Below, in pieces: positions 36,034 to 46,350 of a stretch of DNA of 64,000 nt. The stretch lies in contig CANLNK010000001.1 of assembly GCA_947492575.1 (NCBI GenBank), positions 1,240,001 to 1,304,000 on the forward strand, written 5' to 3'. Under the pieces are notes generated by a model. That model had not been told where the DNA came from. It did not search any database and was given only the letters and a program-made list of their open reading frames with translations. Positions within the stretch are counted from its first letter, which is position 1, and every line of letters begins with the position of its first letter. Origin of the DNA: an uncultured Thalassotalea sp. (GTDB lineage: Bacteria; Pseudomonadota; Gammaproteobacteria; Enterobacterales; Alteromonadaceae). Position numbers and translations under genes: made by a program.

Positions 36034-36909
36034 TCATTTTTCGCCAGTAGCCTGCGTCAATATGTCTAGCGCAGTATGTACTGGAGATTGGTTGACACCT
36101 TGTGCTACAAACGAGTCAATTTCTGGAGGCAATTGAGCTTGGATGTGGCAAGCCTCTTGTTCAGTAGCACATCGAGTGAAAATACACGCACCTGTACCCG
36201 TCATTCGAGACGGCGCGTATTCTATCAGTGTAGAGAGCAAGTTGGCAACCTCGGGGTAGTGTTTTATCACCACCACTTCGCAATCGTTCTGACGGTGTTC
36301 TGGATCTAATTGTTCTGCTAATATCTTGGGTGTATTTCTTGGTAAATCAGCGCTTTGGAATACTTCCTGCGTAGAAATATGGCAATTTGGTTTACTCACT
36401 AAATACCAAGCTTCTTTTGGTGACGCCGGAACTAGTTTTTCGCCTACACCCTCAGCGAATGCGGCGATTCCTTGGACAAATATTGGTACATCAGCGCCTA
36501 AACTTAAGCCAATGTCGGCAAGTTCTTGAAGTGATAAGTTAAGTTGCCAGAGCTTATTTAAGGCAAGCAGCACAGTTGCTGCATTGGATGAACCACCGCC
36601 AATACCGCCGCCCATCGGTAGAATTTTTTCTATTTCAATGTCCACACCGAAAGACGTGTTATTGAGCGGCATGAGTTTTTGCGCAGCTTTTACAATTAGG
36701 TTGTCTTCGTCAGGTACACCTTCGATTGGTGTAACTAACTTGATGCGATTCTCATTGGTGAGTGTGAAACGCATTGTGTCGCCGTAATTTAGAAACTGAA
36801 ATAGCGTTTGTAACTCATGATAGCCATTTTCTAGTTGGCCATTAACGTGAAGAAATAAATTGAGCTTTGCAGGTGATAGCAGTTCAATCGTAGGAAAAGG
36901 AGTGTTCAT
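36034..36909 (-). CDS. ispE: 4-diphosphocytidyl-2-C-methyl-D-erythritol kinase
   Basis: ATP-dependent kinase of the MEP isoprenoid pathway. The 291-residue GHMP-family protein has the N-terminal SPAKLNLFLHV substrate site with the conserved Lys, the ATP-binding glycine-rich LPMGGGIGGGSSNAA (about residues 92-106) and the late SRMTGTGACIF motif. It lies between lolB and prs on the same strand, the standard order. Confidence 0.97.
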   Translation of the reverse strand: MNTPFPTIELLSPAKLNLFLHVNGQLENGYHELQTLFQFLNYGDTMRFTLTNENRIKLVTPIEGVPDEDNLIVKAAQKLMPLNNTSFGVDIEIEKILPMGGGIGGGSSNAATVLLALNKLWQLNLSLQELADIGLSLGADVPIFVQGIAAFAEGVGEKLVPASPKEAWYLVSKPNCHISTQEVFQSADLPRNTPKILAEQLDPEHRQNDCEVVVIKHYPEVANLLSTLIEYAPSRMTGTGACIFTRCATEQEACHIQAQLPPEIDSFVAQGVNQSPVHTALDILTQATGEK

Positions 36910-36994
36910 TCTTGTGCCTTGCTATGAGTTATCCTAAATTCTGGTGTTTAAAATATCGGTTCTTATTCTATGATTTTGTGCGTCATGCTAGTAT

Positions 36995-37681
36995 TTAAAT
37001 TGTCCATTTTGAAATCGATAGCTTAATGAGCAGTCCATTTTGCTTGATAGTTAGCATAGTAGGCATCGCTAGATCATTTATTGCTTTATATCGGCTAAAG
37101 CTAACTAGCCATTCTTGCCCACTATAAAAGCTTTTCATCGACACCGGTAATTGTGTCTCTTCACTAAATGTCATTGTGTCTTGGTTTGAATAGGGCAGTG
37201 CTTTAATCCAATAGCTAAGCGCTTCGCTAGGAAAATTCAGCCCCGTCAATTGCCAAATCAAGCGGTCTAAGTTGTCGGTTTGATATGTTTCGCCATCGAC
37301 TTCTAATTCATGTAGCTCGTTCTTACTACCAAGTGCTCTACTTTCTAGCGAGAGTACATTGATGCCTAGGAACGTATTAAGTTTAAGTTCTTGGTTATCT
37401 GCACGCATTTGCCAATTTAAGTTGACGCTTTCTCGCTTGTCTTTTTTGCCCTGACAGTCGTTTTCTGTGCATCGTTGGATAAACGCAATTTTGCCGCGAA
37501 TACGCCAATTATCAAGCTGTTCAAGCTGAGTCTTTCGTGATAAATGATTGGTGTTGTTGAGCTTTTCTTGCTGCGTTTCGGGCATTTGAGCACAGCCGCT
37601 TATCAATAAAAATGAAATACAAGTGAATAAGTACAGCGGTTGACGCTTGAATGAATGATAAACAAAAAAGAGATTATTCAA
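36995..37681 (-). CDS. lolB: Outer-membrane lipoprotein receptor LolB
   Basis: Accepts lipoproteins from the periplasmic carrier LolA and inserts them in the outer membrane, relevant here because several pectinases are lipoproteins. The product has 228 residues; after a basic N-terminus the lipobox LISGC (Cys30) is visible, followed by the LolB-type WRIRGKIAFIQ. Identity rests on moderate similarity, size, lipobox and the diagnostic position beside ispE and divergent from hemA. A start a few codons further in is possible because the leader is rather long. Confidence 0.88.
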   Translation of the reverse strand: MNNLFFVYHSFKRQPLYLFTCISFLLISGCAQMPETQQEKLNNTNHLSRKTQLEQLDNWRIRGKIAFIQRCTENDCQGKKDKRESVNLNWQMRADNQELKLNTFLGINVLSLESRALGSKNELHELEVDGETYQTDNLDRLIWQLTGLNFPSEALSYWIKALPYSNQDTMTFSEETQLPVSMKSFYSGQEWLVSFSRYKAINDLAMPTMLTIKQNGLLIKLSISKWTI

Positions 37682-37905
37682 CGCCTAGCCTTTGATGTAG
37701 GTAAAAGAAATGCAGTATATATTTGAACACAGTCACTTAGCTACTTTCAATCACCTCAGATATTTCGTAAAATTACCCGCATAATTTGTCAGAGATTTGT
37801 TTGATAACTTTTTCTGACGGTAACCTTTCATTTGCCCGTTATCTGAGTGTTTAAAAGTATTTAACTGAGCCTCATTGATATTGCGTTAGGCTGAATTACG
37901 AAAAG

Positions 37906-39177
37906 ATGTCCATAGTAGCTGTTGGTATTAATCATAAAACTGCACCGGTCGCGGTAAGAGAGAAAATTTCTTTTAACCCTGATCAGTTAAGTCATGCGTT
38001 ACAAGAAATGCTCGACAACGTCGCTTGCAATGAGGCGGCGATCTTATCTACGTGTAACCGCACAGAGTTATACCTAGTAAAAGATGCCAACGCAAAAGAG
38101 GTACAAGCGCGCGTTATAAACTGGTTAGAACAATACCATGGTGTTCCTGCGTCGATGATCGCGCCAAGCCTGTATTGTCATACTGACAAGCAGGCGGTTA
38201 ATCACATGATGCGCGTTGCCTGTGGCTTGGATTCGCTAGTATTAGGTGAGCCGCAAATTCTTGGTCAAATGAAACAAGCCTACTCGCAAGCTAAAGCGGC
38301 GGGTTCAATGGCGCTGGTGATGGACCGTTTATTTCAGCGCACTTTTGGTGTTGCGAAACAGGTTAGAACCGATACGGAAATTGGCGAAAGTGCAGTTTCA
38401 GTCGCGTTTGCAGCGGTAAACTTAGCGAAGCACATTTTTGCTAGTTTAGAAAAAGCACGTGTTTTGTTAGTAGGTGCTGGTGAAACTATCGAGTTAGTTG
38501 CTAAGCATTTATACGATAACAAGGTTGGTAGTATTACCGTCGCAAACCGCACACTTTCTCGTGCAGAGGGCATGGCACAAAAGATTGGCGCAGATGTTAT
38601 TACACTGGCGCAAATACCAGAGCACCTTGCCAAGGCTGATATCGTAATTAGCTCAACAGGCAGTACGTTACCTATTATTGGTAAAGGTATGGTTGAAAGC
38701 GCATTATCGCACCGTAAGCACCAACCAATTTTTATGGTTGATCTTGCTGTACCTCGCGATATTGAAGAACAGGTATCAGACCTCGACGATGTGTTCTTGT
38801 ACACAGTTGATGATTTGCAAAGCATCATCGCACAGAATATTGAGAATCGTCGAAAGGCCGCTGTGCAAGCAGAAGGTATTGTCTCAGAACATTCAGACGG
38901 TTTTATGGCTTGGTTGCGTGGTTTAAATACCCAAGATGCAGTCCTGAGCTACCGCCAACAGTGTATGAGTGAGCGAGATGTGTTACTCGAAAAGGCACTT
39001 ACTCAACTTAAAAATGATAAAAATCCAGAAGCTGTCGTTGCTGAATTGGCAACTAAGCTGACGAACAAACTAATGCACGCACCAACGAGTGCGCTTCAGT
39101 CTGCCGCGCAAGGCGGTGAACTCGATAAATTAATTTATTTACGCGATATTTTTGATTTGGACAAACCAAACAACTAA
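37906..39177 (+). CDS. hemA: Glutamyl-tRNA reductase
   Basis: Reduces glutamyl-tRNA to glutamate-1-semialdehyde, the first committed step of haem synthesis. The product has 423 residues. GINHKTAPVAVREK and the active-site STCNRTELY with the nucleophilic Cys (about residue 50) are followed by GLDSLVLGEPQILGQMK, the NADPH Rossmann segment VLLVGAGETIELVAKHL, and a C-terminal dimerisation helix region. It is divergent from lolB and leads the hemA-prfA-prmC cluster. Confidence 0.97.
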   Translation: MSIVAVGINHKTAPVAVREKISFNPDQLSHALQEMLDNVACNEAAILSTCNRTELYLVKDANAKEVQARVINWLEQYHGVPASMIAPSLYCHTDKQAVNHMMRVACGLDSLVLGEPQILGQMKQAYSQAKAAGSMALVMDRLFQRTFGVAKQVRTDTEIGESAVSVAFAAVNLAKHIFASLEKARVLLVGAGETIELVAKHLYDNKVGSITVANRTLSRAEGMAQKIGADVITLAQIPEHLAKADIVISSTGSTLPIIGKGMVESALSHRKHQPIFMVDLAVPRDIEEQVSDLDDVFLYTVDDLQSIIAQNIENRRKAAVQAEGIVSEHSDGFMAWLRGLNTQDAVLSYRQQCMSERDVLLEKALTQLKNDKNPEAVVAELATKLTNKLMHAPTSALQSAAQGGELDKLIYLRDIFDLDKPNN

Positions 39178-39209
39178 TATTGCGCCAAATCATAGAAAGA
39201 TAGCTATCC

Positions 39210-40298
39210 ATGAAAGAATCTGTATACCGTAAACTAGAAGCGCTAGTTGAGCGCTTTGAAGAAGTGCAGGCGTTATTATCTGACCCTGACACGATTGCTG
39301 ATCAAGAAAAGTTTAAAGCCTTGTCTAAAGAGTTCTCTCAGCTAGAGGGCACAACTAAAGTATTCCAATCATATCAAGGCGCTCAAGACGATCTTGAAAT
39401 GGCCAATGACATGCTTAAAGACAGTGACCCTGACATGCGTGAAATGGCGCAAGAAGAGCATAAAGCTGCTAAGCAAGCCATCGAAGAACTTGAGCAAGAG
39501 CTTCAAATTCTATTACTACCTAAAGATCCAAACGATGATAACAACTGTTTCGTTGAGATTCGTGCCGGTGCTGGTGGTGACGAAGCTGCTATTTTCGCAG
39601 GTGACTTATTCCGCATGTATTCTCGCTATGCTGAGAAAAAAGGCTGGAAAGTAGAAGTCATGAACATGAACGAAAGTGAGCAGGGCGGCTATAAAGAAAT
39701 TATCGCTAAAATTAACGGCGAAGGTGTTTACGGCGAAATGAAGTTCGAATCAGGTGGTCACCGTGTTCAACGTGTACCTGAGACTGAATCACAAGGCCGT
39801 GTTCACACATCTGCTTGTACTGTAGTTGTTATGCCTGAAATTCCAGAATCAGAAGCGATTGAAATTAACAAAGCTGACTTAAAAGTTGATACCTTCCGCG
39901 CCTCTGGTGCTGGTGGTCAGCACGTTAACAAAACTGACTCAGCGATTCGTATTACACATATTCCAACGGGTGTTGTTGTTGAATGTCAGGACCAACGTTC
40001 ACAACATAAAAACCGTGCGCAAGCGATGTCAGTACTTCAAGCACGCTTACAGCAAGCAGAAGACGACAAGCGCCGTGCAGAAGAAGAGTCTTCACGTCGC
40101 AGCTTAGTGGCAAGTGGTGACCGTTCTGAACGTATCCGCACGTACAACTATCCGCAGGGTCGTATGACAGATCACCGTATTAATTTAACCTTGTACCGCT
40201 TAAATGAAGTGATTGAAGGTAACTTACAGTTGGTGATGGAACCAATCCTTCAGGAAAACCAAGCGGACTTATTAGCGTCGCTTGCGGATCAAAACTAA
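39210..40298 (+). CDS. prfA: Peptide chain release factor 1
   Basis: Recognises UAA and UAG stop codons and triggers peptide release. The 362-residue protein has the codon-reading PxT tripeptide as PET (in [10 protein letters not shown]; x varies in the family) and the GGQ catalytic loop in [12 protein letters not shown], whose Gln is methylated by the neighbouring PrmC. It begins 32 bases after hemA, likely co-transcribed. Confidence 0.98.
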   Translation: MKESVYRKLEALVERFEEVQALLSDPDTIADQEKFKALSKEFSQLEGTTKVFQSYQGAQDDLEMANDMLKDSDPDMREMAQEEHKAAKQAIEELEQELQILLLPKDPNDDNNCFVEIRAGAGGDEAAIFAGDLFRMYSRYAEKKGWKVEVMNMNESEQGGYKEIIAKINGEGVYGEMKFESGGHRVQRVPETESQGRVHTSACTVVVMPEIPESEAIEINKADLKVDTFRASGAGGQHVNKTDSAIRITHIPTGVVVECQDQRSQHKNRAQAMSVLQARLQQAEDDKRRAEEESSRRSLVASGDRSERIRTYNYPQGRMTDHRINLTLYRLNEVIEGNLQLVMEPILQENQADLLASLADQN

Positions 40299-40339
40299 TT
40301 TGTCGTCATACTTACTGTATGTTGACAAGCAAATCACCT

Positions 40340-41176
40340 ATGACGATTGCTGATTTAATAAAGGCTGCAAGTGAACAACTTGCAGCCTTATCTGATTCTG
40401 CATCCCTCGATGTAAAAGTGTTGCTAGCCCATGCACTAAATAAAGATACAACGTATCTCATTACCTGGTCTGATAAAGCGCTTTCTGACCCCCAAATTAA
40501 CGACTTTGATAAGTTGCTAAGTCGTCGTTTGAGTGGCGAGCCAGTTGCTTACATCGTTGGCACGCGCGAGTTTTGGTCTTTACCGTTTTTTGTTGCACCT
40601 TCGACATTGATTCCAAGACCAGATACTGAAACATTAGTGGACTTAGTGCTATCTCATTTCCCGCAAGCTAACTTGTCATTGTTGGATTTAGGAACGGGAA
40701 CAGGAGCTATCGCACTGGCACTCGCATCCGAGCAGTCGCAATGGCGAGTGCAAGCGGTAGACGTTAACGAGGATGCTGTTGTCTTAGCACAGAAGAATGC
40801 TGAAAATCTCGACTTAAGTCACGTCAACATATACCAGTCAGATTGGTTTGGCTCAGTTAAAGCCGATGCAAGTTTTGACGTTATCGTCAGTAATCCGCCG
40901 TATATCGATAGTGAAGATCATCATTTAGATGAAGGTGACGTAAGGTTTGAACCTAAATCTGCATTAGTTGCCAAGCAGCAGGGCTTGGCGGATATCCAAC
41001 ATATTTGCACCGAGGCTACTCGATATTTAGCCCCAAATGGTCGTATTTATATTGAACACGGCTTTGAGCAAGGGACTGCAGTTCGCGATATCATGCAACA
41101 AGCGGGCTTTGAACAATGTACAACGGTTCAAGATTTGGGTGGTAATGACCGAATAACTTGGGCAATATTAACCTAA
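40340..41176 (+). CDS. prmC: Release-factor glutamine methyltransferase
   Basis: SAM-dependent enzyme that methylates the GGQ Gln of release factors. The start is placed at the ATG at 40340 (MTIADLIKAA, 278 residues), which fits the family N-terminus and length; an ATG at 40319 would add seven residues, and neither start has a strong ribosome site. It has the motifs TREFWSLPFFV and LIPRPDTETLV, the SAM site LDLGTGTGAIALAL, and the substrate Gln-binding NPPY (SNPPYID). It follows prfA, the usual order. Confidence 0.94.
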   Translation: MTIADLIKAASEQLAALSDSASLDVKVLLAHALNKDTTYLITWSDKALSDPQINDFDKLLSRRLSGEPVAYIVGTREFWSLPFFVAPSTLIPRPDTETLVDLVLSHFPQANLSLLDLGTGTGAIALALASEQSQWRVQAVDVNEDAVVLAQKNAENLDLSHVNIYQSDWFGSVKADASFDVIVSNPPYIDSEDHHLDEGDVRFEPKSALVAKQQGLADIQHICTEATRYLAPNGRIYIEHGFEQGTAVRDIMQQAGFEQCTTVQDLGGNDRITWAILT

Positions 41177-41379
41177 CCAATACTAACTTAGCCAAAACGC
41201 AGGTTTAAGTGCTGCTTTAAGCACGGGTTGAAGCTAAAAAGCTCGAATGCTAAGGCTTTTAGGTTTTAAACGCTAATCGTTGTAAACCTCAATGAGTAAT
41301 GTAACGTAGCTTCATGAAGTGCGTTTAGAGGGCAGACAGTTACCAATAAACCATTAATAACAAAGAATTATCAACAAAG

Positions 41380-41407
41380 AACTTTCTATAAAAAACTTTC
41401 TATAAAA
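41380..41407 (+). repeat. Perfect 14-bp tandem duplication upstream of sirB2
   Basis: AACTTTCTATAAAA occurs twice back to back just before the sirB2 ribosome site. Each copy holds a TATAAA element, so the duplication could double a promoter -10. Confidence 0.6.
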
Positions 41408-41433
41408 AACAATAATTTTTAAGGGCATTATTT

Positions 41434-41796
41434 ATGAAACACTTTCACATGCTACTCGCTATCATTAGCGTGAGTTTTTTCACCTTGAGATTCTTTTGGC
41501 TTATCAAGTCACCAGCGATGCTAGATAAAAAGTGGGTGAAAATCTCACCACATGTTATCGATACATTCTTACTAGGCATAGGCGTCGTAATGGCGGTAAA
41601 ACTAGCGATTAATCCTGCTGAGCAGCTATGGTTAGCTGAAAAAATTATGGCGATTGTGGCTTATATTTTTACAGGCCTTTACGCGTTAAAATTTGCACGT
41701 AACCGTACGATGCAAATATTCGGCTACGTTGGTGCGATGGGCTGGGTAATGCTTGTGTTCAAGATTGCACATACTAAACAAACATTTTTCTTTTAG
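41434..41796 (+). CDS. sirB2: SirB2-family membrane protein
   Basis: A 120-residue protein with four hydrophobic helices (about residues 5-23, 40-60, 68-88 and 95-113). The N-terminal HMLLAIISVSFFTLRFFWL and ISPHVIDTFLLGIGV are typical of SirB family membrane proteins. Function is unknown beyond its constant linkage to prmC, sirB1 and kdsA in gammaproteobacteria. A 257-base spacer with a 14-bp tandem repeat separates it from prmC, so it may have its own promoter. Confidence 0.85.
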   Translation: MKHFHMLLAIISVSFFTLRFFWLIKSPAMLDKKWVKISPHVIDTFLLGIGVVMAVKLAINPAEQLWLAEKIMAIVAYIFTGLYALKFARNRTMQIFGYVGAMGWVMLVFKIAHTKQTFFF

Positions 41797-41911
41797 GCCA
41801 CTTTTTCACCGTTAATTAGATGCGCCAATTTATTTGGCGCATTTACCTTTAAATGCGATAATTCGCCCCCATTTAGCCCCTTTGATTGTAATTTGAGTAG
41901 TTGTTGTATCA

Positions 41912-42709
41912 ATGAACGATTTGTTGTTGTCGGAGATAAATACTGAGCGTGAAGACCTTTTACGTGCGGTCATGTTAATCGAAGAATTCATCTTTGAAGA
42001 AAAATCCGGCGTACTTCCTTTGATTGACGAAATGGTTGATTATTGCGAGCAAGAGCTAGCTGATGTCGAAGAGCCATTAGCTAAAGCAGAGCATCTAATT
42101 AATGTCTTATTTTTAGAGCTACTCTTTATCGACACCAAACGTGATGTTTGGCCTGTTTCAGCTTTCCAATCAGAGTTTGGCGTAGCCAATCGCGAAGTGC
42201 ATCCCGTCCTCAAAGCGATCGTATTAAAAAGCATTTGCGAGCAAGTCGGCTTTGAGGTCGACCTTGTTTTCGTACCTGAAAAAGTCATGCTGCGTTTAGT
42301 GTGCGATCAGCAATATGCCATCATTTTCGATCCCATGACTGGTGAGTCTCTTAACTGGGAAGAGTTGGATAATCGCTTAGATGAAATCGCGGAAGAGCCA
42401 AGCACGTATTTAGATGCAATGGACACTAATGCAGTGGTCGTTGAATATCTCACAGGCCTTAAGAATGCGCTGATTCACGAGAAGCAGTACACGTTAGCGC
42501 TGAAATGTGTAGATGTTTTGATTACGCTAAAACCAGAAGATCCATTTGAGCGACGAGATCGTGGCTTTTTGCTTCATCAGTTAGATTGCTTTAAAGTGGC
42601 ATACGATGATTATCAGTACTTTGTTAATCAATGCCCGCAAGACCCAGCGGCGCAAATACTAAAAATACAACTAGAAAATATAACAATTTCCAATACAATT
42701 TTACATTAG
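41912..42709 (+). CDS. sirB1: SirB1-family protein (transglutaminase-like plus TPR)
   Basis: A 265-residue cytoplasmic protein. The N-terminal two thirds match the SirB1 transglutaminase-like fold (INVLFLELLFIDTK, AIVLKSICEQVGFEVDLVFVP). The C-terminal part (about 180-260) is TPR-like, including FERRDRGFLLHQLDCFKVAYDDYQYF-type helices. No enzymatic activity is established for the family. It precedes a DUF819 gene and kdsA. Confidence 0.86.
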   Translation: MNDLLLSEINTEREDLLRAVMLIEEFIFEEKSGVLPLIDEMVDYCEQELADVEEPLAKAEHLINVLFLELLFIDTKRDVWPVSAFQSEFGVANREVHPVLKAIVLKSICEQVGFEVDLVFVPEKVMLRLVCDQQYAIIFDPMTGESLNWEELDNRLDEIAEEPSTYLDAMDTNAVVVEYLTGLKNALIHEKQYTLALKCVDVLITLKPEDPFERRDRGFLLHQLDCFKVAYDDYQYFVNQCPQDPAAQILKIQLENITISNTILH

Positions 42710-42723
42710 TTCACGGAGCCTTA

Positions 42724-43971
42724 ATGACTCACAATCCTTTAATTACTAACGATGCAGTCGTGCTCGGCATGCTCGCATTGATACTTGGTGCAGTGTTTAA
42801 AACTGCACACAGTAGCCATCCATTTTGGCGCAAGTTTTACACTTACATTCCAGCTTTACTACTGTGTTACTTTATTCCATCTCTATTAAATACATTCAAT
42901 GTTGTTGATGGTCACAGCTCAAACGTCTATTACGTAGCATCACGCTTTTTGTTACCTGCGTGTTTAGTTTTACTCACCATTAGTATCGACTTAAAAGCGA
43001 TTCTAAACCTTGGCCCTAAGGCCTTAATTATGTTCTTAACCGGTACGCTTGGTATTGTAATTGGCGGTCCTATCGCTATTTTAGTGATGAGTGCGATTGT
43101 GCCAGAAGCTATTGGCGTAGATGGTCCCGACGCTGTTTGGCGTGGAATGACGACGGTTGCTGGCAGCTGGATTGGCGGCGGTGCTAACCAAGCATCAATG
43201 AAAGAAATGTTCAACGTAGGCGGTGATATCTTCTCTGCCATGGTGACGGTTGACGTTATCGTAGCGAACATTTGGATGGCGATCCTTTTATTTATGACGG
43301 CGCGACACAAGCAGATTGACGCGCGTACAGGCGCTGATACATCAGCAATCGAAGAGCTGAAACAAAAGGTAGAAGAATACCAAGCGCAAAACACTAAGAC
43401 ACCAGAACTAGCTGATTACATTAAAGTGATAGCTATCGGTTTTGGTATCACTGGTTTTGCTCATTTCTGTGCTGACTTCCTAGGACCATACTTTGGTGCG
43501 AACTTCGCTTGGGCGCAAGAGTTTAGCTTAAACAGTAAGTTCTTCTGGTTAATTGTTATTGCAACGACGATCGGTATTAGCTTGTCATTCACGCGCTTCC
43601 GTGAAATTGAATCTATCGGTGCGTCTAAAGTGGCGCAGAGCTTTATTTATATTTTAGTCGCATCTATTGGTTTACACATGAACGTGCTTGCGATAGCAGA
43701 GACACCGATATTCTTTGTGTTAGGCATGATTTGGATGTTAATCCATGCATCACTCATGTTAATTGTTGCTAGAATTATTAAAGCGCCATTGTTCTACATG
43801 GCTGTGGGCAGTCAAGCGAATGTTGGTGGTGCTGCGTCAGCGCCTGTAGTTGCCTCTGCTTTCCACCCGTCATTAGCACCAGTCGGTGTTCTGCTCGCGG
43901 TATTAGGCTACGGTGTGGGTACTTATATGGCGTATTTCTGTGGCTTGTTGATGCAAGCAGTTTCAGGTTAA
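42724..43971 (+). CDS. DUF819-family integral membrane protein
   Basis: Start set at the ATG at 42724 (GGAG seven bases upstream), giving 415 residues; the longer frame from 42631 overlaps sirB1 and adds a poor N-terminus. About 10-11 membrane helices are predicted, with a hydrophilic Lys/Glu-rich loop near residues 205-230. Motifs TVAGSWIGGGANQASMKEM and VGSQANVGGAASAPVVASAFH are DUF819 hallmarks and look like two inverted re-entrant loops, as in transporters. Substrate is unknown. It lies in the sirB-kdsA cluster with a 15-base gap to kdsA. Confidence 0.88.
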   Translation: MTHNPLITNDAVVLGMLALILGAVFKTAHSSHPFWRKFYTYIPALLLCYFIPSLLNTFNVVDGHSSNVYYVASRFLLPACLVLLTISIDLKAILNLGPKALIMFLTGTLGIVIGGPIAILVMSAIVPEAIGVDGPDAVWRGMTTVAGSWIGGGANQASMKEMFNVGGDIFSAMVTVDVIVANIWMAILLFMTARHKQIDARTGADTSAIEELKQKVEEYQAQNTKTPELADYIKVIAIGFGITGFAHFCADFLGPYFGANFAWAQEFSLNSKFFWLIVIATTIGISLSFTRFREIESIGASKVAQSFIYILVASIGLHMNVLAIAETPIFFVLGMIWMLIHASLMLIVARIIKAPLFYMAVGSQANVGGAASAPVVASAFHPSLAPVGVLLAVLGYGVGTYMAYFCGLLMQAVSG

Positions 43972-43986
43972 AACGAAGGATATTAA

Positions 43987-44832
<846 letters not shown>

Positions 44833-44863
44833 TTGCTTCTGTTGCTAATCGCTTCTGTTAATG

Positions 44864-44890
44864 AAAAAAAGCGCCTTTTGGCGCTTTTTT
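44864..44890. terminator. Bidirectional terminator after kdsA
   Basis: A GCGCC/GGCGC stem with a TTTT loop, flanked by seven A and six T, lies between convergent kdsA and the GAF-domain gene. Confidence 0.92.
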
Positions 44891-44935
44891 GTTAATCGTC
44901 ACTTTGTTTATACTAGCTTTTTACCTGATGCACAT

Positions 44936-45487
44936 TTAGCTAGCCTTAGACAGGTTATCCAACAATTTCTTTTTGCACTCTCGTGAATAGGTATTAGATA
45001 CATTTTCTGCGAGAAATGTTGAAGTAATGCCCGCAATTCGCTTTAAGTTAGCCTTATCCTCTTCAGTCCATGTTATTTCATCTCCTGTGCGCTCACAGCA
45101 AATAACACCTAAAGGATCAAAGTCGTGGTAGAACGTAAAGTCTAATAAAGAATGAACATCGAATACATCAAAGTAGCCTTCGTTAAAGCAACTCGCTACA
45201 TCACAGTTTCGTGCATTTGATGCGACGAGAAATCGATTACTCAATACATGTTCAAAATACTCTTTGTAGTCATCTGCCAATAACGATAGGCCATGTGACG
45301 AGTCATTTAATGCGTCTACCCCCTGAAGTTGCACCATCTCTTGGTAGTCTTGACTGAATAACCAAATACCAACACGGTTGCAATTAGGTATGAAGGTCTT
45401 CACTGCACTGCATACCATTTTTAATTTTTGTTCAACCGACTTCCTAGGGTTGCTCAATTCAATCGATAGTGATGATAAATGCTTCAT
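44936..45487 (-). CDS. GAF-domain protein
   Basis: A 183-residue soluble protein that is essentially one GAF domain (about residues 15-160): VGIWLFSQDYQEMVQL, the HSLLDFTFYHDFDPLGVICCERTG core and TWTEEDKANLKRIAGIT. GAF domains bind small ligands such as cyclic nucleotides or haem and often precede signalling outputs, but no output domain is present. The start is the ATG at 45487 with AAGGG upstream; a GTG 24 bases earlier is less likely. It is a lone gene between kdsA and recR. Confidence 0.8.
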   Translation of the reverse strand: MKHLSSLSIELSNPRKSVEQKLKMVCSAVKTFIPNCNRVGIWLFSQDYQEMVQLQGVDALNDSSHGLSLLADDYKEYFEHVLSNRFLVASNARNCDVASCFNEGYFDVFDVHSLLDFTFYHDFDPLGVICCERTGDEITWTEEDKANLKRIAGITSTFLAENVSNTYSRECKKKLLDNLSKAS

Positions 45488-45684
45488 ATCAGCCCTTTTT
45501 GAATTAATCACGCCAGTATTAAAGATACTCTTAAATTCGTTAAAATGAAATACAAATGTAAAATATATGTTAACGGGCTGGGTTGTGCACTGAAATCTAT
45601 CGACATTTGTTTCTTGTTCATTGCTTCAAATATTGAGGTTGGGTTGTTAAACTGCGTCCGTTATTAAGTTTGTTTTGGTTACTT

Positions 45685-46290
45685 ATGAAATTTAGCCCTC
45701 TCGTACAAGAATTAATAGAATCCCTAAAGTGCTTGCCAGGCGTTGGTGGAAAAACCGCACAGCGTATGGCTTTTCATCTGCTTGAGCGAAATCGAGTAGG
45801 GGGCAGCAAGCTAGCTGAGCAATTGGCTAAGGCGATGGAGAATGTGGGACATTGTCGTCAGTGCCGGAATTTTACTGAAGAAGAGCTGTGTCAGATTTGT
45901 CAAAGCCCACGCCGCCAAGATTCGAGTTTACTTTGTGTTGTGGAAACACCTGCTGATGTTATTGCTATTGAACAGACGGGAGACTTCCAAGGGCGCTACT
46001 TTGTGTTAATGGGGCATCTTTCTCCTATTGATGGTATTGGGCCAGCAGATTTAGGCCTAGACTTACTCGACCAGCAGTTACAGTCGGGTGATATTGAAGA
46101 AGTAATTCTGGCGACGAATCCTACGGTGGAAGGCGAAGCTACCGCTCACTACATCGCTGAAATGTCGGCCAAATATCAAGTCAAGTTGTCGCGTATTGCT
46201 CATGGCGTGCCTGTCGGTGGCGAGCTGGAGTATGTTGATGGCAACACGCTTTCTCATGCCCTAACAGGCCGTAAAAATTATCAACTATAG
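45685..46290 (+). CDS. recR: Recombination mediator protein RecR
   Basis: Works with RecF and RecO to load RecA on gapped DNA. From the ATG at 45685 the product is 201 residues, the E. coli length; a TTG at 45670 opens the frame but adds five residues. Features in order: helix-hairpin-helix [18 protein letters not shown], four-Cys zinc finger CRQC...CQIC (about residues 57-72), Toprim domain with [15 protein letters not shown], and a C-terminal Walker B-like segment. The usual dnaX-ybaB neighbours are absent; htpG lies downstream as in enterobacteria. Confidence 0.95.
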   Translation: MKFSPLVQELIESLKCLPGVGGKTAQRMAFHLLERNRVGGSKLAEQLAKAMENVGHCRQCRNFTEEELCQICQSPRRQDSSLLCVVETPADVIAIEQTGDFQGRYFVLMGHLSPIDGIGPADLGLDLLDQQLQSGDIEEVILATNPTVEGEATAHYIAEMSAKYQVKLSRIAHGVPVGGELEYVDGNTLSHALTGRKNYQL

Positions 46291-46350
46291 CCTTGCGGGC
46301 AAATAACGGTTACCTTAGTGGGTATTGTTATGAATGTTGTAAATGTTTAG

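Noticed and set aside
39210-40298. PET instead of PAT in the RF1 codon-recognition motif
   Set aside because: The middle residue of PxT varies naturally among RF1 proteins, so it is not unusual.
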